A stretch of 17,051 bases of DNA from an uncultured Parabacteroides sp. (GCA_937890135.1 CALBYC010000083.1:1-17051), one strand, 5' to 3'; shown: positions 1 through 8,420, counted from the first letter of the stretch. Made by a program: numbers and translations. Notes: generated by a model not told the origin, from the sequence alone.

Positions 1-1722
1 ATTGGCTATGTAAACAAGATGGATCGTTCTGGCGCAAACTTCTTTGAAGTTGTCCGTCAGGTCAAGGATGTCTTAGGCGCTACACCATGTCCCATTCAGA
101 TTCCAATTGGAGCAGAAGAAAGCTTCAAAGGTGTTGTCGATTTGGTGCGAATGAAGGCTATCATCTGGCACGATGAAACAATGGGTGCAGAATATGAAGT
201 GGATGATATCCCAGCAGAACTGCAAGCAGAAGCAGAGGAATGGAGAGACAAAATGCTTGAAACCTTGGCTGAATGCGATGATACGTTGATGGAAAAATAT
301 TTTGATGACCCGTCAACGATTACGGAGGATGAGATCAAAGCTGCTATCCGCAAAGGTACTTTGTCGATGCAGATCAACCCGATGATTTGTGGATCTTCAT
401 TCAAAAACAAAGGAGTTCAGACGTTGCTTGATGCAGTATGTGCCTATTTACCAAGTCCGGAAGATACTCCTGCTATTGAAGGAGTCGACCCTCGTGACCC
501 GAGCGTAGTAGTCATCCGCAAACCTTTGTTTGAGGAGCCATTGACCGCTTTGGCGTTTAAGATCGCAACAGACCCTTATGTCGGCCGTTTGTGTTTCTTC
601 CGTGTTTACTCAGGTTCGATGCAGGCAGGTTCATATGTCTTGAATACGCGTTCAGGTAAAAAAGAACGTATTTCCCGTTTGTTCCAAATGCACTCAAATA
701 AACAAAACCCGATGGAAGTCATAGGTTGTGGTGACATAGGTGCCGGCGTAGGTTTCAAGGATATTCGTACGGGAGACACGCTATGTGACGAAAACCATCC
801 GATCACTTTGGAATCCATGGAATTCCCAGATCCTGTCATCGGTATAGCAGTTGAGCCTAAGACTCAGAAGGATTTGGATAAGTTAGGAATGGGATTGGCA
901 AAGTTGGCCGAAGAAGACCCGACTTTCCGTGTCCAAACCAATGAAGAAACAGGACAGACCGTCATCAGCGGTATGGGTGAGTTGCACTTGGACATCATCA
1001 TTGACCGTTTGAAGCGTGAGTTCAAAGTCGAATGTAACCAAGGCAAACCTCAGGTAACTTACAAGGAAGCCATCACGAAACCCATCGAATTGCGTGAAGT
1101 TTATAAGAAACAGTCTGGTGGTCGTGGTAAATTTGCAGATATTATTGTCCGCATAGAACCAGCAGATGAAAACTTTGAAGGAGCCTTGCAGTTTGTTGAC
1201 GAAGTGAAAGGCGGAAACATTCCTAAGGAATTCATTCCTTCTGTGCAGAAAGGATTTGAAAAGGCAATGAAGAATGGTGTTTTGGCCGGCTATCCTTTGG
1301 ACAAGTTGAAAGTTACATTGGTTGATGGTTCATTCCACCCAGTTGACTCAGATCAGTTGTCATTCGAAATCGCGGCTATTCAGGCATTCAAGAATGCTTC
1401 AGAAAAGGCCGGTCCAGTTTTGATGGAACCGATTATGCAGATGGAAGTCGTTACCCCTGAAGAAAGCATGGGTGACGTGATTGGCGACTTGAACAAGCGC
1501 CGTGGTCAGGTGGAAGGTATGGAAACAAGCCGTACGGGCGCACGTATCGTCAAAGCGAAAGTTCCTTTGGCGGAGACATTTGGTTATGTGACCGCTTTGC
1601 GTACGATTACATCCGGTCGCGCTACATCATCAATGCAGTTCTCTCATTACGCTCAAGTATCTTCAGCAATCGCTAAGCAAGTATTAACTGAAGTTCAAGG
1701 ACGTGCTGATTTGATCAAATAA
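1..1722 (+). CDS. fusA: Elongation factor G, 3' part (5' end outside window)
   Basis: Translational GTPase that drives translocation on the ribosome and, with RRF, ribosome recycling. The frame is open from base 1 and gives 573 residues; the family is about 700, so roughly 130 N-terminal residues (P-loop, switch regions) lie upstream. Visible parts, numbered within the fragment: the G4 motif NKMD at 5-8, the G5 region GSSFKNKG at 131-138, domain II from about 170, domain III with GMGELHL at 324-330, domain IV with the decoding-site tip DGSFHPVDSD at 442-451, and domain V from about 477. The first ATG (base 19) lies inside NKMD and is not the start. It stands directly upstream of rpsJ (23-base gap), as in the str-S10 arrangement. 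No anomaly is seen in the visible part. Confidence 0.97.
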   Translation: MGYVNKMDRSGANFFEVVRQVKDVLGATPCPIQIPIGAEESFKGVVDLVRMKAIIWHDETMGAEYEVDDIPAELQAEAEEWRDKMLETLAECDDTLMEKYFDDPSTITEDEIKAAIRKGTLSMQINPMICGSSFKNKGVQTLLDAVCAYLPSPEDTPAIEGVDPRDPSVVVIRKPLFEEPLTALAFKIATDPYVGRLCFFRVYSGSMQAGSYVLNTRSGKKERISRLFQMHSNKQNPMEVIGCGDIGAGVGFKDIRTGDTLCDENHPITLESMEFPDPVIGIAVEPKTQKDLDKLGMGLAKLAEEDPTFRVQTNEETGQTVISGMGELHLDIIIDRLKREFKVECNQGKPQVTYKEAITKPIELREVYKKQSGGRGKFADIIVRIEPADENFEGALQFVDEVKGGNIPKEFIPSVQKGFEKAMKNGVLAGYPLDKLKVTLVDGSFHPVDSDQLSFEIAAIQAFKNASEKAGPVLMEPIMQMEVVTPEESMGDVIGDLNKRRGQVEGMETSRTGARIVKAKVPLAETFGYVTALRTITSGRATSSMQFSHYAQVSSAIAKQVLTEVQGRADLIK

Positions 1723-1745
1723 TAAAGAAACTTACATATATAAAT

Positions 1746-2051
1746 ATGAGCCAAAAGATCAGAATTAAATTAAAGTCCTACGATTATTCATTGGTGGATA
1801 AGTCAGCAGAGAAAATCGTAAAGACTGTAAAGGCTACGGGTGCAGTAGTTAGTGGTCCGATACCTCTGCCTACTCACAAACGTATCTTTACTGTGAACCG
1901 CTCTACATTCGTAAACAAAAAGTCTCGCGAGCAGTTCGAATTATCTTCTTACAAAAGATTAATTGACATCTATAGTTCAACAGCAAAAACGGTAGATGCG
2001 TTAATGAAGCTTGAATTGCCAAGCGGAGTAGAAGTTGAAATCAAAGTGTAA
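1746..2051 (+). CDS. rpsJ: 30S ribosomal protein S10 (uS10)
   Basis: Head protein of the small subunit; in many bacteria it also doubles as the NusE transcription antitermination factor. The 101 residues match the usual family length (about 103). The long-loop signature lies at 29-44 with GPIPLPTHKR at 37-46, followed by FTVNRS, which contacts 16S rRNA in the head. The ATG follows A-rich sequence (TACATATATAAAT) without a Shine-Dalgarno motif, as is common in Bacteroidota. It is the first gene of the S10 block and follows fusA by 23 bases with no terminator between them, so it may be cotranscribed with the upstream str genes. No unusual insertion is visible. Confidence 0.97.
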   Translation: MSQKIRIKLKSYDYSLVDKSAEKIVKTVKATGAVVSGPIPLPTHKRIFTVNRSTFVNKKSREQFELSSYKRLIDIYSSTAKTVDALMKLELPSGVEVEIKV

Positions 2052-2069
2052 TTTTTAATTATTAGTGAA

Positions 2070-2687
2070 ATGCCAGGATTATTAGGAAAGAAAATCGGAA
2101 TGACATCCGTTTTCAGTGCCGAGGGAAAGAATCTTCCATGCACTGTTATCGAAGTTGGTCCTTGTGTAGTTACACAGATTAAGACCTTGGATAAAGATGG
2201 CTATGAAGCTGTACAGTTGGGTTTTGAAGACAAAAAAGAAAAACACACGACGCAGCCTGAAATGGGTCACTTTAAAAAGGCCGGTGTGACTCCCAAGAGA
2301 TACTTGGCTGAGTTCAAGAATTTTGAGACCGAGTACAAATTAGGCGACGTTATTACTGTCGATTACTTAGAGGATGCCGGTTTCGTTGATGTAGTAGGAA
2401 CGTCCAAAGGTAAAGGCTTCCAAGGTGTAGTTAAACGCCACGGTTTTGGAGGTGTTGGTCAATCTACTCACGGTCAGCATAATCGTGCCCGCAAGCCAGG
2501 TTCTATTGGTGCTTGTTCTTACCCTGCAAAGGTGTTTAAAGGCATGCGCATGGGTGGCCAAATGGGAAATGAACGTGTGACTGTTCAGAACTTGCAGGTT
2601 ATCAAAGTAATGCCGGAACATAATCTTTTATTGCTGAAAGGATCTGTTCCAGGCGCAAAAGGTTCAATCGTTTTAATTGAAAAGTAA
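2070..2687 (+). CDS. rplC: 50S ribosomal protein L3 (uL3)
   Basis: Early assembly protein whose central extension reaches toward the peptidyl-transferase centre. It has 205 residues, typical for bacteria. The conserved block GTSKGKGFQG is at 110-119, the basic extension spans about 125-165, and KVFKGMRMGGQMGNERVT closes the loop. In E. coli the corresponding tip reads QNQTPG and carries the glutamine methylated by PrmB; here it reads ACSYPA, so that site is absent. The stop codon overlaps the rplD start (TAATG, shared A at 2687), suggesting translational coupling. The start is the only ATG that gives the family N-terminus (MPGLLGKKIGM). Confidence 0.97.
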   Translation: MPGLLGKKIGMTSVFSAEGKNLPCTVIEVGPCVVTQIKTLDKDGYEAVQLGFEDKKEKHTTQPEMGHFKKAGVTPKRYLAEFKNFETEYKLGDVITVDYLEDAGFVDVVGTSKGKGFQGVVKRHGFGGVGQSTHGQHNRARKPGSIGACSYPAKVFKGMRMGGQMGNERVTVQNLQVIKVMPEHNLLLLKGSVPGAKGSIVLIEK

Positions 2688-3316
2688 TGGAACTGAGCGT
2701 ATTAAATATCAAAGGTGAAGATACCGGAAAGAAAGTGACTTTGAACGATGCTATCTTTGGCATTGAGCCTAATGACCATGCTATCTACTTGGATGTTAAA
2801 CAGTATATGGCAAACAAGCGTCAAGGTACTCATAAGTCAAAGGAAAGAAGCGAAGTATCAGGAAGTACTCGTAAATTGATCCGCCAGAAAGGCGGTGGCG
2901 GAGCACGTCGTGGTGATATCAATTCCCCGTTATTGGTAGGCGGTGGTCGTGTGTTCGGTCCTAAACCAAGAGACTATAGTTTCAAATTGAACAAGAAGGT
3001 TAAGTCTCTTGCTCGTAAGTCAGCTTTGACTTATAAGGCAAAAAACAGTGCTATAGTAATTGTTGAAGACTTCAATTTTGAAGCCCCTAAGACTAAAGAA
3101 TTTGTAACAATTGCTAAAAACCTGAAAGTGGCTGATAAAAAGCTATTGCTAGTTTTAGCAGAAAAGAATAATTTCGTATATTTGTCTGCTCGCAATTTAC
3201 AGAAAACTAAGGTTATAACTGCTGATGATATCAATACATACAATGTGTTGGATGCAGCTAATTTGGTCTTGACTGAAAGTGCAGTCGCAGCTATTGATAA
3301 ATTTTTTAAAGCCTGA
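2687..3316 (+). CDS. rplD: 50S ribosomal protein L4 (uL4)
   Basis: Large-subunit protein whose long internal loop lines the polypeptide exit tunnel; in E. coli it also represses the S10 operon. The product has 209 residues, near the usual length. The globular domain is split around the extended loop at about 44-96, which includes the basic, glycine-rich stretch RQKGGGGARRGD (66-77) and GGGRVFGPKPRDY. The start overlaps the rplC stop by one base. A GAGGAG motif overlaps its own stop codon and serves the next gene, rplW. Whether L4 autoregulates this cluster cannot be judged, because the leader upstream of fusA or rpsL is outside the window. Confidence 0.97.
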   Translation: MELSVLNIKGEDTGKKVTLNDAIFGIEPNDHAIYLDVKQYMANKRQGTHKSKERSEVSGSTRKLIRQKGGGGARRGDINSPLLVGGGRVFGPKPRDYSFKLNKKVKSLARKSALTYKAKNSAIVIVEDFNFEAPKTKEFVTIAKNLKVADKKLLLVLAEKNNFVYLSARNLQKTKVITADDINTYNVLDAANLVLTESAVAAIDKFFKA

Positions 3317-3328
3317 GGAGTACAGAAA

Positions 3329-3622
3329 ATGGGAATAATAATTAAACCAATAGTAACTGAGAAGCAAACAGCAATTACCGAGAAGTTCGCTAATCGTTAT
3401 GGATTTCGTGTTTCTCCGTCCGCTAATAAATTGGAGATTAAAAAAGCTGTAGAAGAAATGTACAAAGTGTCGGTAGTTGATGTAAATACCATGAACTATT
3501 CCGGCAAAAGAAAAACCCGTTATACCAAATCCGGGATGATTAACGGTAAAGAGCCTGCTTTTAAGAAAGCAATCGTGACGTTGAAAGAAGGAGAAACAAT
3601 TGATTTCTTTAGTAATATCTAA
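3329..3622 (+). CDS. rplW: 50S ribosomal protein L23 (uL23)
   Basis: Exit-tunnel rim protein and docking site for trigger factor and SRP. It has 97 residues, the usual size. The N-terminal IIKPIVTEKQ motif (4-13), the basic loop at about 54-76 that packs on 23S rRNA and the C-terminal strand pair are visible. It is one of the few genes here with a clear Shine-Dalgarno sequence: GAGGAG at 3315-3320, 8 bases before the ATG, overlapping the rplD stop codon. The gap to rplD is 12 bases and to rplB 8 bases. Confidence 0.97.
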   Translation: MGIIIKPIVTEKQTAITEKFANRYGFRVSPSANKLEIKKAVEEMYKVSVVDVNTMNYSGKRKTRYTKSGMINGKEPAFKKAIVTLKEGETIDFFSNI

Positions 3623-3630
3623 AAAAAGAA

Positions 3631-4455
<825 letters not shown>

Positions 4456-4475
4456 TCTGATTAATTAAGTAAACT

Positions 4476-4745
4476 ATGAGTCGTTCATTAAAAAAAGGCC
4501 CGTATATTAATGTTAAGCTTGAAAAGAAAGTTCTGGCTATGAATGAGTCAGGGAAAAAGGCTGTCATTAAAACATGGGCAAGAGCTTCAATGATTTCGCC
4601 TGATTTTGTAGGCCATACTATTGCAGTTCACAATGGAAATAAATTTATTCCTGTTTTTGTAACCGAGAATATGGTAGGTCATAAGTTGGGTGAGTTCTCA
4701 CCAACTCGTACATTCCGTGGCCATGCCGGAAATAAGAAAAAATAA
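4476..4745 (+). CDS. rpsS: 30S ribosomal protein S19 (uS19)
   Basis: Small-subunit head protein that forms a complex with S13 and faces the A-site tRNA and the B1a intersubunit bridge. The 89 residues match the family. It begins MSRSLKKGPY, carries the KTWARAS(M)I block at about 33-41 and ends with the signature HKLGEFSPTRTFRGH (69-83) plus a basic tail. It lies 20 bases after rplB. The 40-base gap to rplV is A-rich and shows no hairpin or other feature. Confidence 0.97.
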   Translation: MSRSLKKGPYINVKLEKKVLAMNESGKKAVIKTWARASMISPDFVGHTIAVHNGNKFIPVFVTENMVGHKLGEFSPTRTFRGHAGNKKK

Positions 4746-4785
4746 TCGGTAAGCGGGAACCTAAAACAGAAAAAAAGAATCAAAA

Positions 4786-5196
4786 ATGGGTGCTAGAAAA
4801 AGAATATCAGCTGAAAAAAGAAAAGAAGCCCTAAAAACCATGTATTTCGCAAGATTGCGAAATGTTCCAACTTCTCCTCGCAAGATGCGTTTGGTCGTTG
4901 ACATGGTTCGCGGTATGGAAGTATATCGTGCGCTTGGTGTCTTGAAGTTTTCTAATAAGGAGGCTGCAGTAAGAGTAGAAAAATTGCTTCGTTCAGCAAT
5001 TGCCAATTGGGAGCAGAAAAATGAACGTAAAGCAGAGGCTGGAGAATTATACATTTCTTTAATCAGCGTTGATTGCGCTACCACTTTGAAGAGAATGCGT
5101 CCAGCTCCTCAGGGAAGAGGTTACAGAATTCGCAAACGTTCGAACCATGTAACTCTGTTTGTTGATACACTTAGTAAAAACGATAGTCAAAATTAA
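4786..5196 (+). CDS. rplV: 50S ribosomal protein L22 (uL22)
   Basis: Large-subunit protein whose long beta-hairpin lines the exit tunnel opposite L4 and is the site of macrolide-resistance changes. It has 136 residues, against about 110 in E. coli. The excess is an N-terminal basic stretch of roughly 20 residues (MGARKRISAEKRKEALK) before the conserved NVPTSPRKMRLVVDMVRG core (26-43), plus a short tail. The hairpin tip is RPAPQGRGYRIRKR (105-118). The start is supported by a position 40 bases after rpsS; an internal ATG (codon 19, MYFARLRN) would give the short E. coli-like form and is the alternative. The longer form is common in Bacteroidota. Confidence 0.95.
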   Translation: MGARKRISAEKRKEALKTMYFARLRNVPTSPRKMRLVVDMVRGMEVYRALGVLKFSNKEAAVRVEKLLRSAIANWEQKNERKAEAGELYISLISVDCATTLKRMRPAPQGRGYRIRKRSNHVTLFVDTLSKNDSQN

Positions 5197-5203
5197 TTTG
5201 TAG

Positions 5204-5938
5204 ATGGGACAAAAAGTTAATCCGATTAGTAATCGTTTAGGAATCATCCGCGGATGGGATTCCAATTGGTATGGCGGCAAGAATTACGGAGATACTTTAT
5301 TAGAAGATAGCAAGATCCGTAAATACATGAATGCCCGTCTTGCTAAGGCTAGTGTATCTCGTATTGTGATTGAGCGTACTTTGAAGTTAATCACTATTAC
5401 TGTATGTACGTCTCGTCCAGGCATTATTATTGGCAAGGGCGGCCAGGAGGTTGACAAGCTGAAAGAGGAGTTGAAGAAGATCACCGATAAGGATGTTCAA
5501 ATTAACATCTTCGAAGTTAAGAGACCTGAACTGGACGCAGTGATTGTTGCCAACAACATTGCTCGTCAGTTAGAAGGTAAGATAGCTTATCGCCGTGCTA
5601 TCAAGATGGCGATTGCCTCTACCATGAGAATGGGTGCGGAAGGTATCAAAATTCAGGTGTCCGGCCGTTTGAACGGTGCTGAAATGGCGCGTTCAGAAAT
5701 GTACAAGGAAGGAAGAACGCCTTTGCATACATTCAGAGCAGACATTGACTATGCTTTGGCTGAAGCTTTGACCAAAGTAGGTTTGATTGGAGTAAAGGTT
5801 TGGATTTGTCGTGGTGAAGTTTACGGGAAGCGAGATTTAGCTCCGTCGTTCACTTCTCCTAAGGAATCAGGCCGACGCAATGAAAATGCTAATGGCAACA
5901 GAGAAAAAAACTTCAAGAGAAAGAAAGCTAATCGTTAA
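5204..5938 (+). CDS. rpsC: 30S ribosomal protein S3 (uS3)
   Basis: Lines the mRNA entry tunnel and, with S4, forms the ribosomal helicase. The product has 244 residues. The N-terminal type II KH domain carries GIIIGKGGQEV with the GxxG loop GKGG at 77-80. The C-terminal domain begins near 108. The basic residues linked to mRNA unwinding in E. coli (R131, R132, K135) are present as R130, R131 and K134. After the conserved GEVYGKRDLAPS block the tail (about 219-244) is basic and Asn-rich, probably disordered. It lies 7 bases after rplV and 20 before rplP. Confidence 0.97.
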   Translation: MGQKVNPISNRLGIIRGWDSNWYGGKNYGDTLLEDSKIRKYMNARLAKASVSRIVIERTLKLITITVCTSRPGIIIGKGGQEVDKLKEELKKITDKDVQINIFEVKRPELDAVIVANNIARQLEGKIAYRRAIKMAIASTMRMGAEGIKIQVSGRLNGAEMARSEMYKEGRTPLHTFRADIDYALAEALTKVGLIGVKVWICRGEVYGKRDLAPSFTSPKESGRRNENANGNREKNFKRKKANR

Positions 5939-5958
5939 ACATTAGAATTTAAGAAGAA

Positions 5959-6393
5959 ATGTTACAACCTAAAAAAACCAAGTTCAGAAGGGTTCAAAAA
6001 GGGCGCGCCAAGGGAAATGCCCAGCGTGGCAACCAGTTGACCTTCGGTTCATTTGGTATAAAATCATTAGAGACTAAATGGATTACCGGTCGCCAGATCG
6101 AGGCTGCCCGTGTCGCTGTCACTCGTTATATGCAACGTCAGGGTCAGGTTTGGGTTAGAATATTCCCCGATAAGCCAATCACTAAGAAGCCTGCCGACGT
6201 ACGTATGGGTAAAGGTAAAGGTAATCCTGAGGGATTCGTTGCCCCTGTTACGCCTGGCCGTATGATTTTCGAAATCGAAGGCGTTCCTTTTGATGTTGCC
6301 AAAGAAGCCTTGCGCTTGGGTGCCCAGAAGCTCCCGGTAACAACAAAGTTTGTTGTGAGACGTGATTATGATATGCAAAATCAAAATGCGTAA
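5959..6393 (+). CDS. rplP: 50S ribosomal protein L16 (uL16)
   Basis: Late-assembly large-subunit protein that contacts A- and P-site tRNA elbows. It has 144 residues, slightly longer than E. coli L16 (136). MLQPKKTKFRRVQKGRAKG opens the protein; the conserved VRMGKGKGNPEGFVA block at 81-95 includes R82, aligned with the E. coli Arg81 hydroxylated by RoxA (YcfD). Whether this organism has that hydroxylase is not visible. The ATG follows an A-rich leader (AAGAAGAA). It is followed by rpmC after 6 bases. Confidence 0.97.
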   Translation: MLQPKKTKFRRVQKGRAKGNAQRGNQLTFGSFGIKSLETKWITGRQIEAARVAVTRYMQRQGQVWVRIFPDKPITKKPADVRMGKGKGNPEGFVAPVTPGRMIFEIEGVPFDVAKEALRLGAQKLPVTTKFVVRRDYDMQNQNA

Positions 6394-6399
6394 TTTGTT

Positions 6400-6597
6400 A
6401 TGAAGATTGCAGAAATTAGAGAATTAAGCACAGCGGAGTTGACTGAAAGAATTGGTGCCGAAGTGGCTGCTTACGAGCAGAAAGTTATCAACCATAGCAT
6501 CACTCCAAGTGAAAACCCTGCTCAGATTAGGCAACAGCGCAGGACTATTGCGCGCATGAAGACAGAATTGCGCCAGAGAGAACTTAACAACAAATAA
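6400..6597 (+). CDS. rpmC: 50S ribosomal protein L29 (uL29)
   Basis: Small helical-hairpin protein at the exit of the peptide tunnel, next to L23 and part of the docking platform for nascent-chain factors. The 65 residues match the family. Two helices are seen, about 4-32 and 40-62, joined by a turn (SITPSENP). The second contains the conserved RRTIARMKTELRQRE segment. It sits between rplP and rpsQ as in nearly all bacteria, with gaps of 6 and 9 bases. Confidence 0.96.
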   Translation: MKIAEIRELSTAELTERIGAEVAAYEQKVINHSITPSENPAQIRQQRRTIARMKTELRQRELNNK

Positions 6598-6606
6598 TAG
6601 AGCCTG

Positions 6607-6864
6607 ATGGAAACGAGAAATTTAAGAAAAGAAAGAACGGGCGTGGTTACAAGCAACAAGATGGATAAAAGCATCACAGTTGCTATTAAATGGAAGGAAA
6701 AACATCCCATTTATGGTAAGTTCGTGAATAAGACGAAGAAATATCATGCTCACGATGAAAAGAATGAATGCAACATTGGCGATACCGTTAGAATTATGGA
6801 AACTCGTCCTTTGAGCAAAACAAAAAGATGGAGATTAGTTCAAATAATCGAAAGGGCTAAGTAA
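6607..6864 (+). CDS. rpsQ: 30S ribosomal protein S17 (uS17)
   Basis: Primary 16S rRNA-binding protein of the 30S body with an OB fold. The 85 residues match the family (about 84). The N-terminal KERTGVVTSNKMDKSITV block and the family signature GDTVRIMETRPLSKTKRW at 58-75 are intact. It closes the classic S10 operon; here it is followed by rplN after a single base, so the S10 and spc blocks are continuous with no terminator or promoter between them. Confidence 0.97.
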   Translation: METRNLRKERTGVVTSNKMDKSITVAIKWKEKHPIYGKFVNKTKKYHAHDEKNECNIGDTVRIMETRPLSKTKRWRLVQIIERAK

Positions 6865-6865
6865 C

Positions 6866-7231
6866 ATGATACAACAAGAATCAAGATTAGTAGTAGCCGA
6901 TAACAGTGGAGCTAAAGAAGCTTTATGTATCCGGGTTTTGGGAGGTACGAGAAAGCGTTATGCCACTGTAGGTGATGTGATTGTAGTGGCGATTAAAAGC
7001 GTCATTTCATCCAGCGATATAAAGAAAGGTGCTGTTTCAAAAGCGATAATCGTCCGAACCAAGAAAGAAATCCGCCGTCAGGACGGGTCTTATATCCGTT
7101 TCGATGATAACGCCTGCGTATTGTTGAACGGAGCGGGTGATATTCGTGGAAGCCGTATTTTCGGTCCTGTGGCCAGAGAACTTCGTGCGACCAACATGAA
7201 GATTGTTTCACTTGCACCTGAAGTACTTTAA
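6866..7231 (+). CDS. rplN: 50S ribosomal protein L14 (uL14)
   Basis: Large-subunit interface protein that forms bridges B5 and B8 and pairs with L19; also the docking site of the silencing factor RsfS. The 121 residues match the family. It begins MIQQESRLVVADNSGAKEA and ends IVSLAPEVL; the core ARELRATNMKI is intact. First gene of the classic spc operon. The ATG is 1 base after the rpsQ stop (TAACATG), consistent with coupling. A 20-base gap separates it from rplX. Confidence 0.97.
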   Translation: MIQQESRLVVADNSGAKEALCIRVLGGTRKRYATVGDVIVVAIKSVISSSDIKKGAVSKAIIVRTKKEIRRQDGSYIRFDDNACVLLNGAGDIRGSRIFGPVARELRATNMKIVSLAPEVL

Positions 7232-7251
7232 TAGTTCAAATAATTAACGTA

Positions 7252-7572
7252 ATGAGCAAGTTACATATCAAAAAAGGCGATATAGTTTTTGTTAATACTG
7301 GAGATGACAAAGGCAAACAAGGTCGTGTGCTGAAAGTTTTGGTAAAAGACAGTCGTGCCGTTGTCGAAGGTATTAATATTGTATCTAAGCATACTAAGCC
7401 GAGTGCAAAGAATCCTCAAGGAGGAATCGAGAAAAAAGAAGCTCCTATTCATATTTCTAACTTGAATGTTGTAGATCCTAAAACAGGCAAACCAACACGA
7501 ATCGGTCGTAAACTCAATGAAGAAGGTGCTTTAGTGCGTTATTCAAAAAAATCAGGGGAGGAAATTAAGTAA
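7252..7572 (+). CDS. rplX: 50S ribosomal protein L24 (uL24)
   Basis: Assembly initiator that binds the 5' end of 23S rRNA near the tunnel exit. It has 106 residues, usual length. The N-terminal KOW motif (KKGDIVFVNTGDDKGKQGRV, about 7-26) and the conserved VEGINIVSKHTKPS block are present. The stop codon overlaps the rplE start (TAATG, base 7572). The last codons (Gly-Glu-Glu) create a GGGGAGG run at 7555-7561 that could act as the rplE ribosome-binding site. Confidence 0.97.
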   Translation: MSKLHIKKGDIVFVNTGDDKGKQGRVLKVLVKDSRAVVEGINIVSKHTKPSAKNPQGGIEKKEAPIHISNLNVVDPKTGKPTRIGRKLNEEGALVRYSKKSGEEIK

Positions 7573-8091
7573 TGAGCAATACTGCCAGTCTTAAAAAAGA
7601 ATATCAGGACAGAATTGTTCCTGCTTTAACGAAGGAGTTTGGTTACAAATCTATCATGCAGGTCCCTGTCTTGAAGAAGATCGTGATCAACCAAGGTTTG
7701 GGGATGGCTACAGCCGACAAGAAGATTATAGATGTCGCGATTGCAGAATTGACTGCCATCACGGGTCAAAAAGCTGTGGCAACCGTATCAAAGAAGGATA
7801 TTTCAAACTTCAAGCTCCGTAAGAAGATGCCTATCGGCGTGATGGTCACTTTGCGCCGCGAGCAGATGTACGAGTTCCTTGAGAGATTAATCCGCATCGC
7901 TCTTCCTCGTATCCGTGACTTCAAGGGTATCGAAAGCAAGTTGGATGGTAGAGGTAATTAATATCGATAATATTACTAAAATATTAGGAATGAATATTAC
8001 CTTTGTAACCTCTGCGAAAACCGATGAAGAAGGTTACGCACTGTTAAAAGAATTCGGTTTGCCTTTTAAAAATGCAAAAAAGACTAAATAG
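7572..8091 (+). pseudogene. rplE: 50S ribosomal protein L5 (uL5), disrupted by internal deletion and frameshift
   Basis: L5 binds 5S rRNA in the central protuberance and is essential in most bacteria. The reading frame from 7572 codes for 129 good L5 residues and stops at TAA 7959-7961 right after LDGRGN. Intact L5 proteins are about 180-186 residues and continue GRGN-YxxGxxEQIIFPEI-xxD. That stretch of about 14 residues is missing. The rest of the protein is present in another frame at 7960-8088 (NIDNITKILG... to FKNAKKTK, stop TAG 8089-8091), 43 residues. 129 + 14 + 43 = 186, the normal length, so about 41 bases appear lost. Both halves use the same codon style, so the break is recent or artefactual. 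As read, it would yield a truncated L5 lacking the C-terminal third. It may be a sequencing or assembly error; an intact copy elsewhere is also possible. Confidence 0.9.
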
Positions 8092-8093
8092 TT

Positions 8094-8363
8094 ATGGCTA
8101 AGGAATCAATGAAAGCCCGCGAAGTGAAAAGAGCGAAGTTAGTTGCTAAATATGCAGCAAAAAGAGCTCAACTTAAAGCGGAAGGTAATTATGAAGCCTT
8201 GCAGGCTTTACCTAAGAATGCTTCACCTGTACGTTTACACAACCGTTGTAAAATCACAGGCCGTCCGAAGGGTTATATCCGCCAGTTCGGCATTTCCCGT
8301 ATCCAATTGCGTGAGATGGCTTCTCAAGGTTTAATCCCCGGTATGAAGAAAGCAAGTTGGTAA
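8094..8363 (+). CDS. rpsN: 30S ribosomal protein S14 (uS14)
   Basis: Small-subunit head protein. It has 89 residues and the long N-terminal half of the zinc-free (C-minus) type (MAKESMKAREVKRAKLVAKY), not the 61-residue zinc-ribbon type; only one Cys (in HNRCKITGRP) remains. The C-terminal GYIRQFGISRIQLREMASQG and PGMKKASW are typical. It is shorter than the roughly 100-residue E. coli form by a deletion in the central linker around 28-40. It starts 2 bases after the stop of the out-of-frame rplE remainder, so loss of full L5 translation could also reduce its translation if the two are coupled. Confidence 0.96.
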   Translation: MAKESMKAREVKRAKLVAKYAAKRAQLKAEGNYEALQALPKNASPVRLHNRCKITGRPKGYIRQFGISRIQLREMASQGLIPGMKKASW

Positions 8364-8382
8364 GAGTGTTTTATTTTTAAAT

Positions 8383-8405
8383 ATTGTCCGGGTGTCCGGA
8401 TCAAT
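8383..8405 (+). other. Hairpin in the rpsN-rpsH gap
   Basis: ATTGTCCGG (8383-8391) pairs with CCGGATCAAT (8396-8405) as 9 base pairs with one bulged T, closing a GTGT loop. It lies in the 57-base AT-rich gap, 15 bases before the rpsH start. No T-run follows, so it does not look like an intrinsic terminator. It could protect an RNA end or modulate rpsH translation; S8 is the spc regulator in E. coli, but no such role is shown here. Confidence 0.5.
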
Positions 8406-8420
8406 TTAATTTATCATTAT

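Noticed and set aside
7956..7962. Programmed ribosomal frameshift in rplE
   Set aside because: A frameshift alone would not restore the conserved stretch of about 14 residues, which is absent in every frame, and no slippery heptamer is seen at the stop.
7998..8005. TACCTTTG, a perfect match to the TAnnTTTG -7 box, inside the rplE remainder
   Set aside because: It lies in coding sequence for ITFVTS, has no -33 TTTG at the right distance, and a few such matches are expected by chance.
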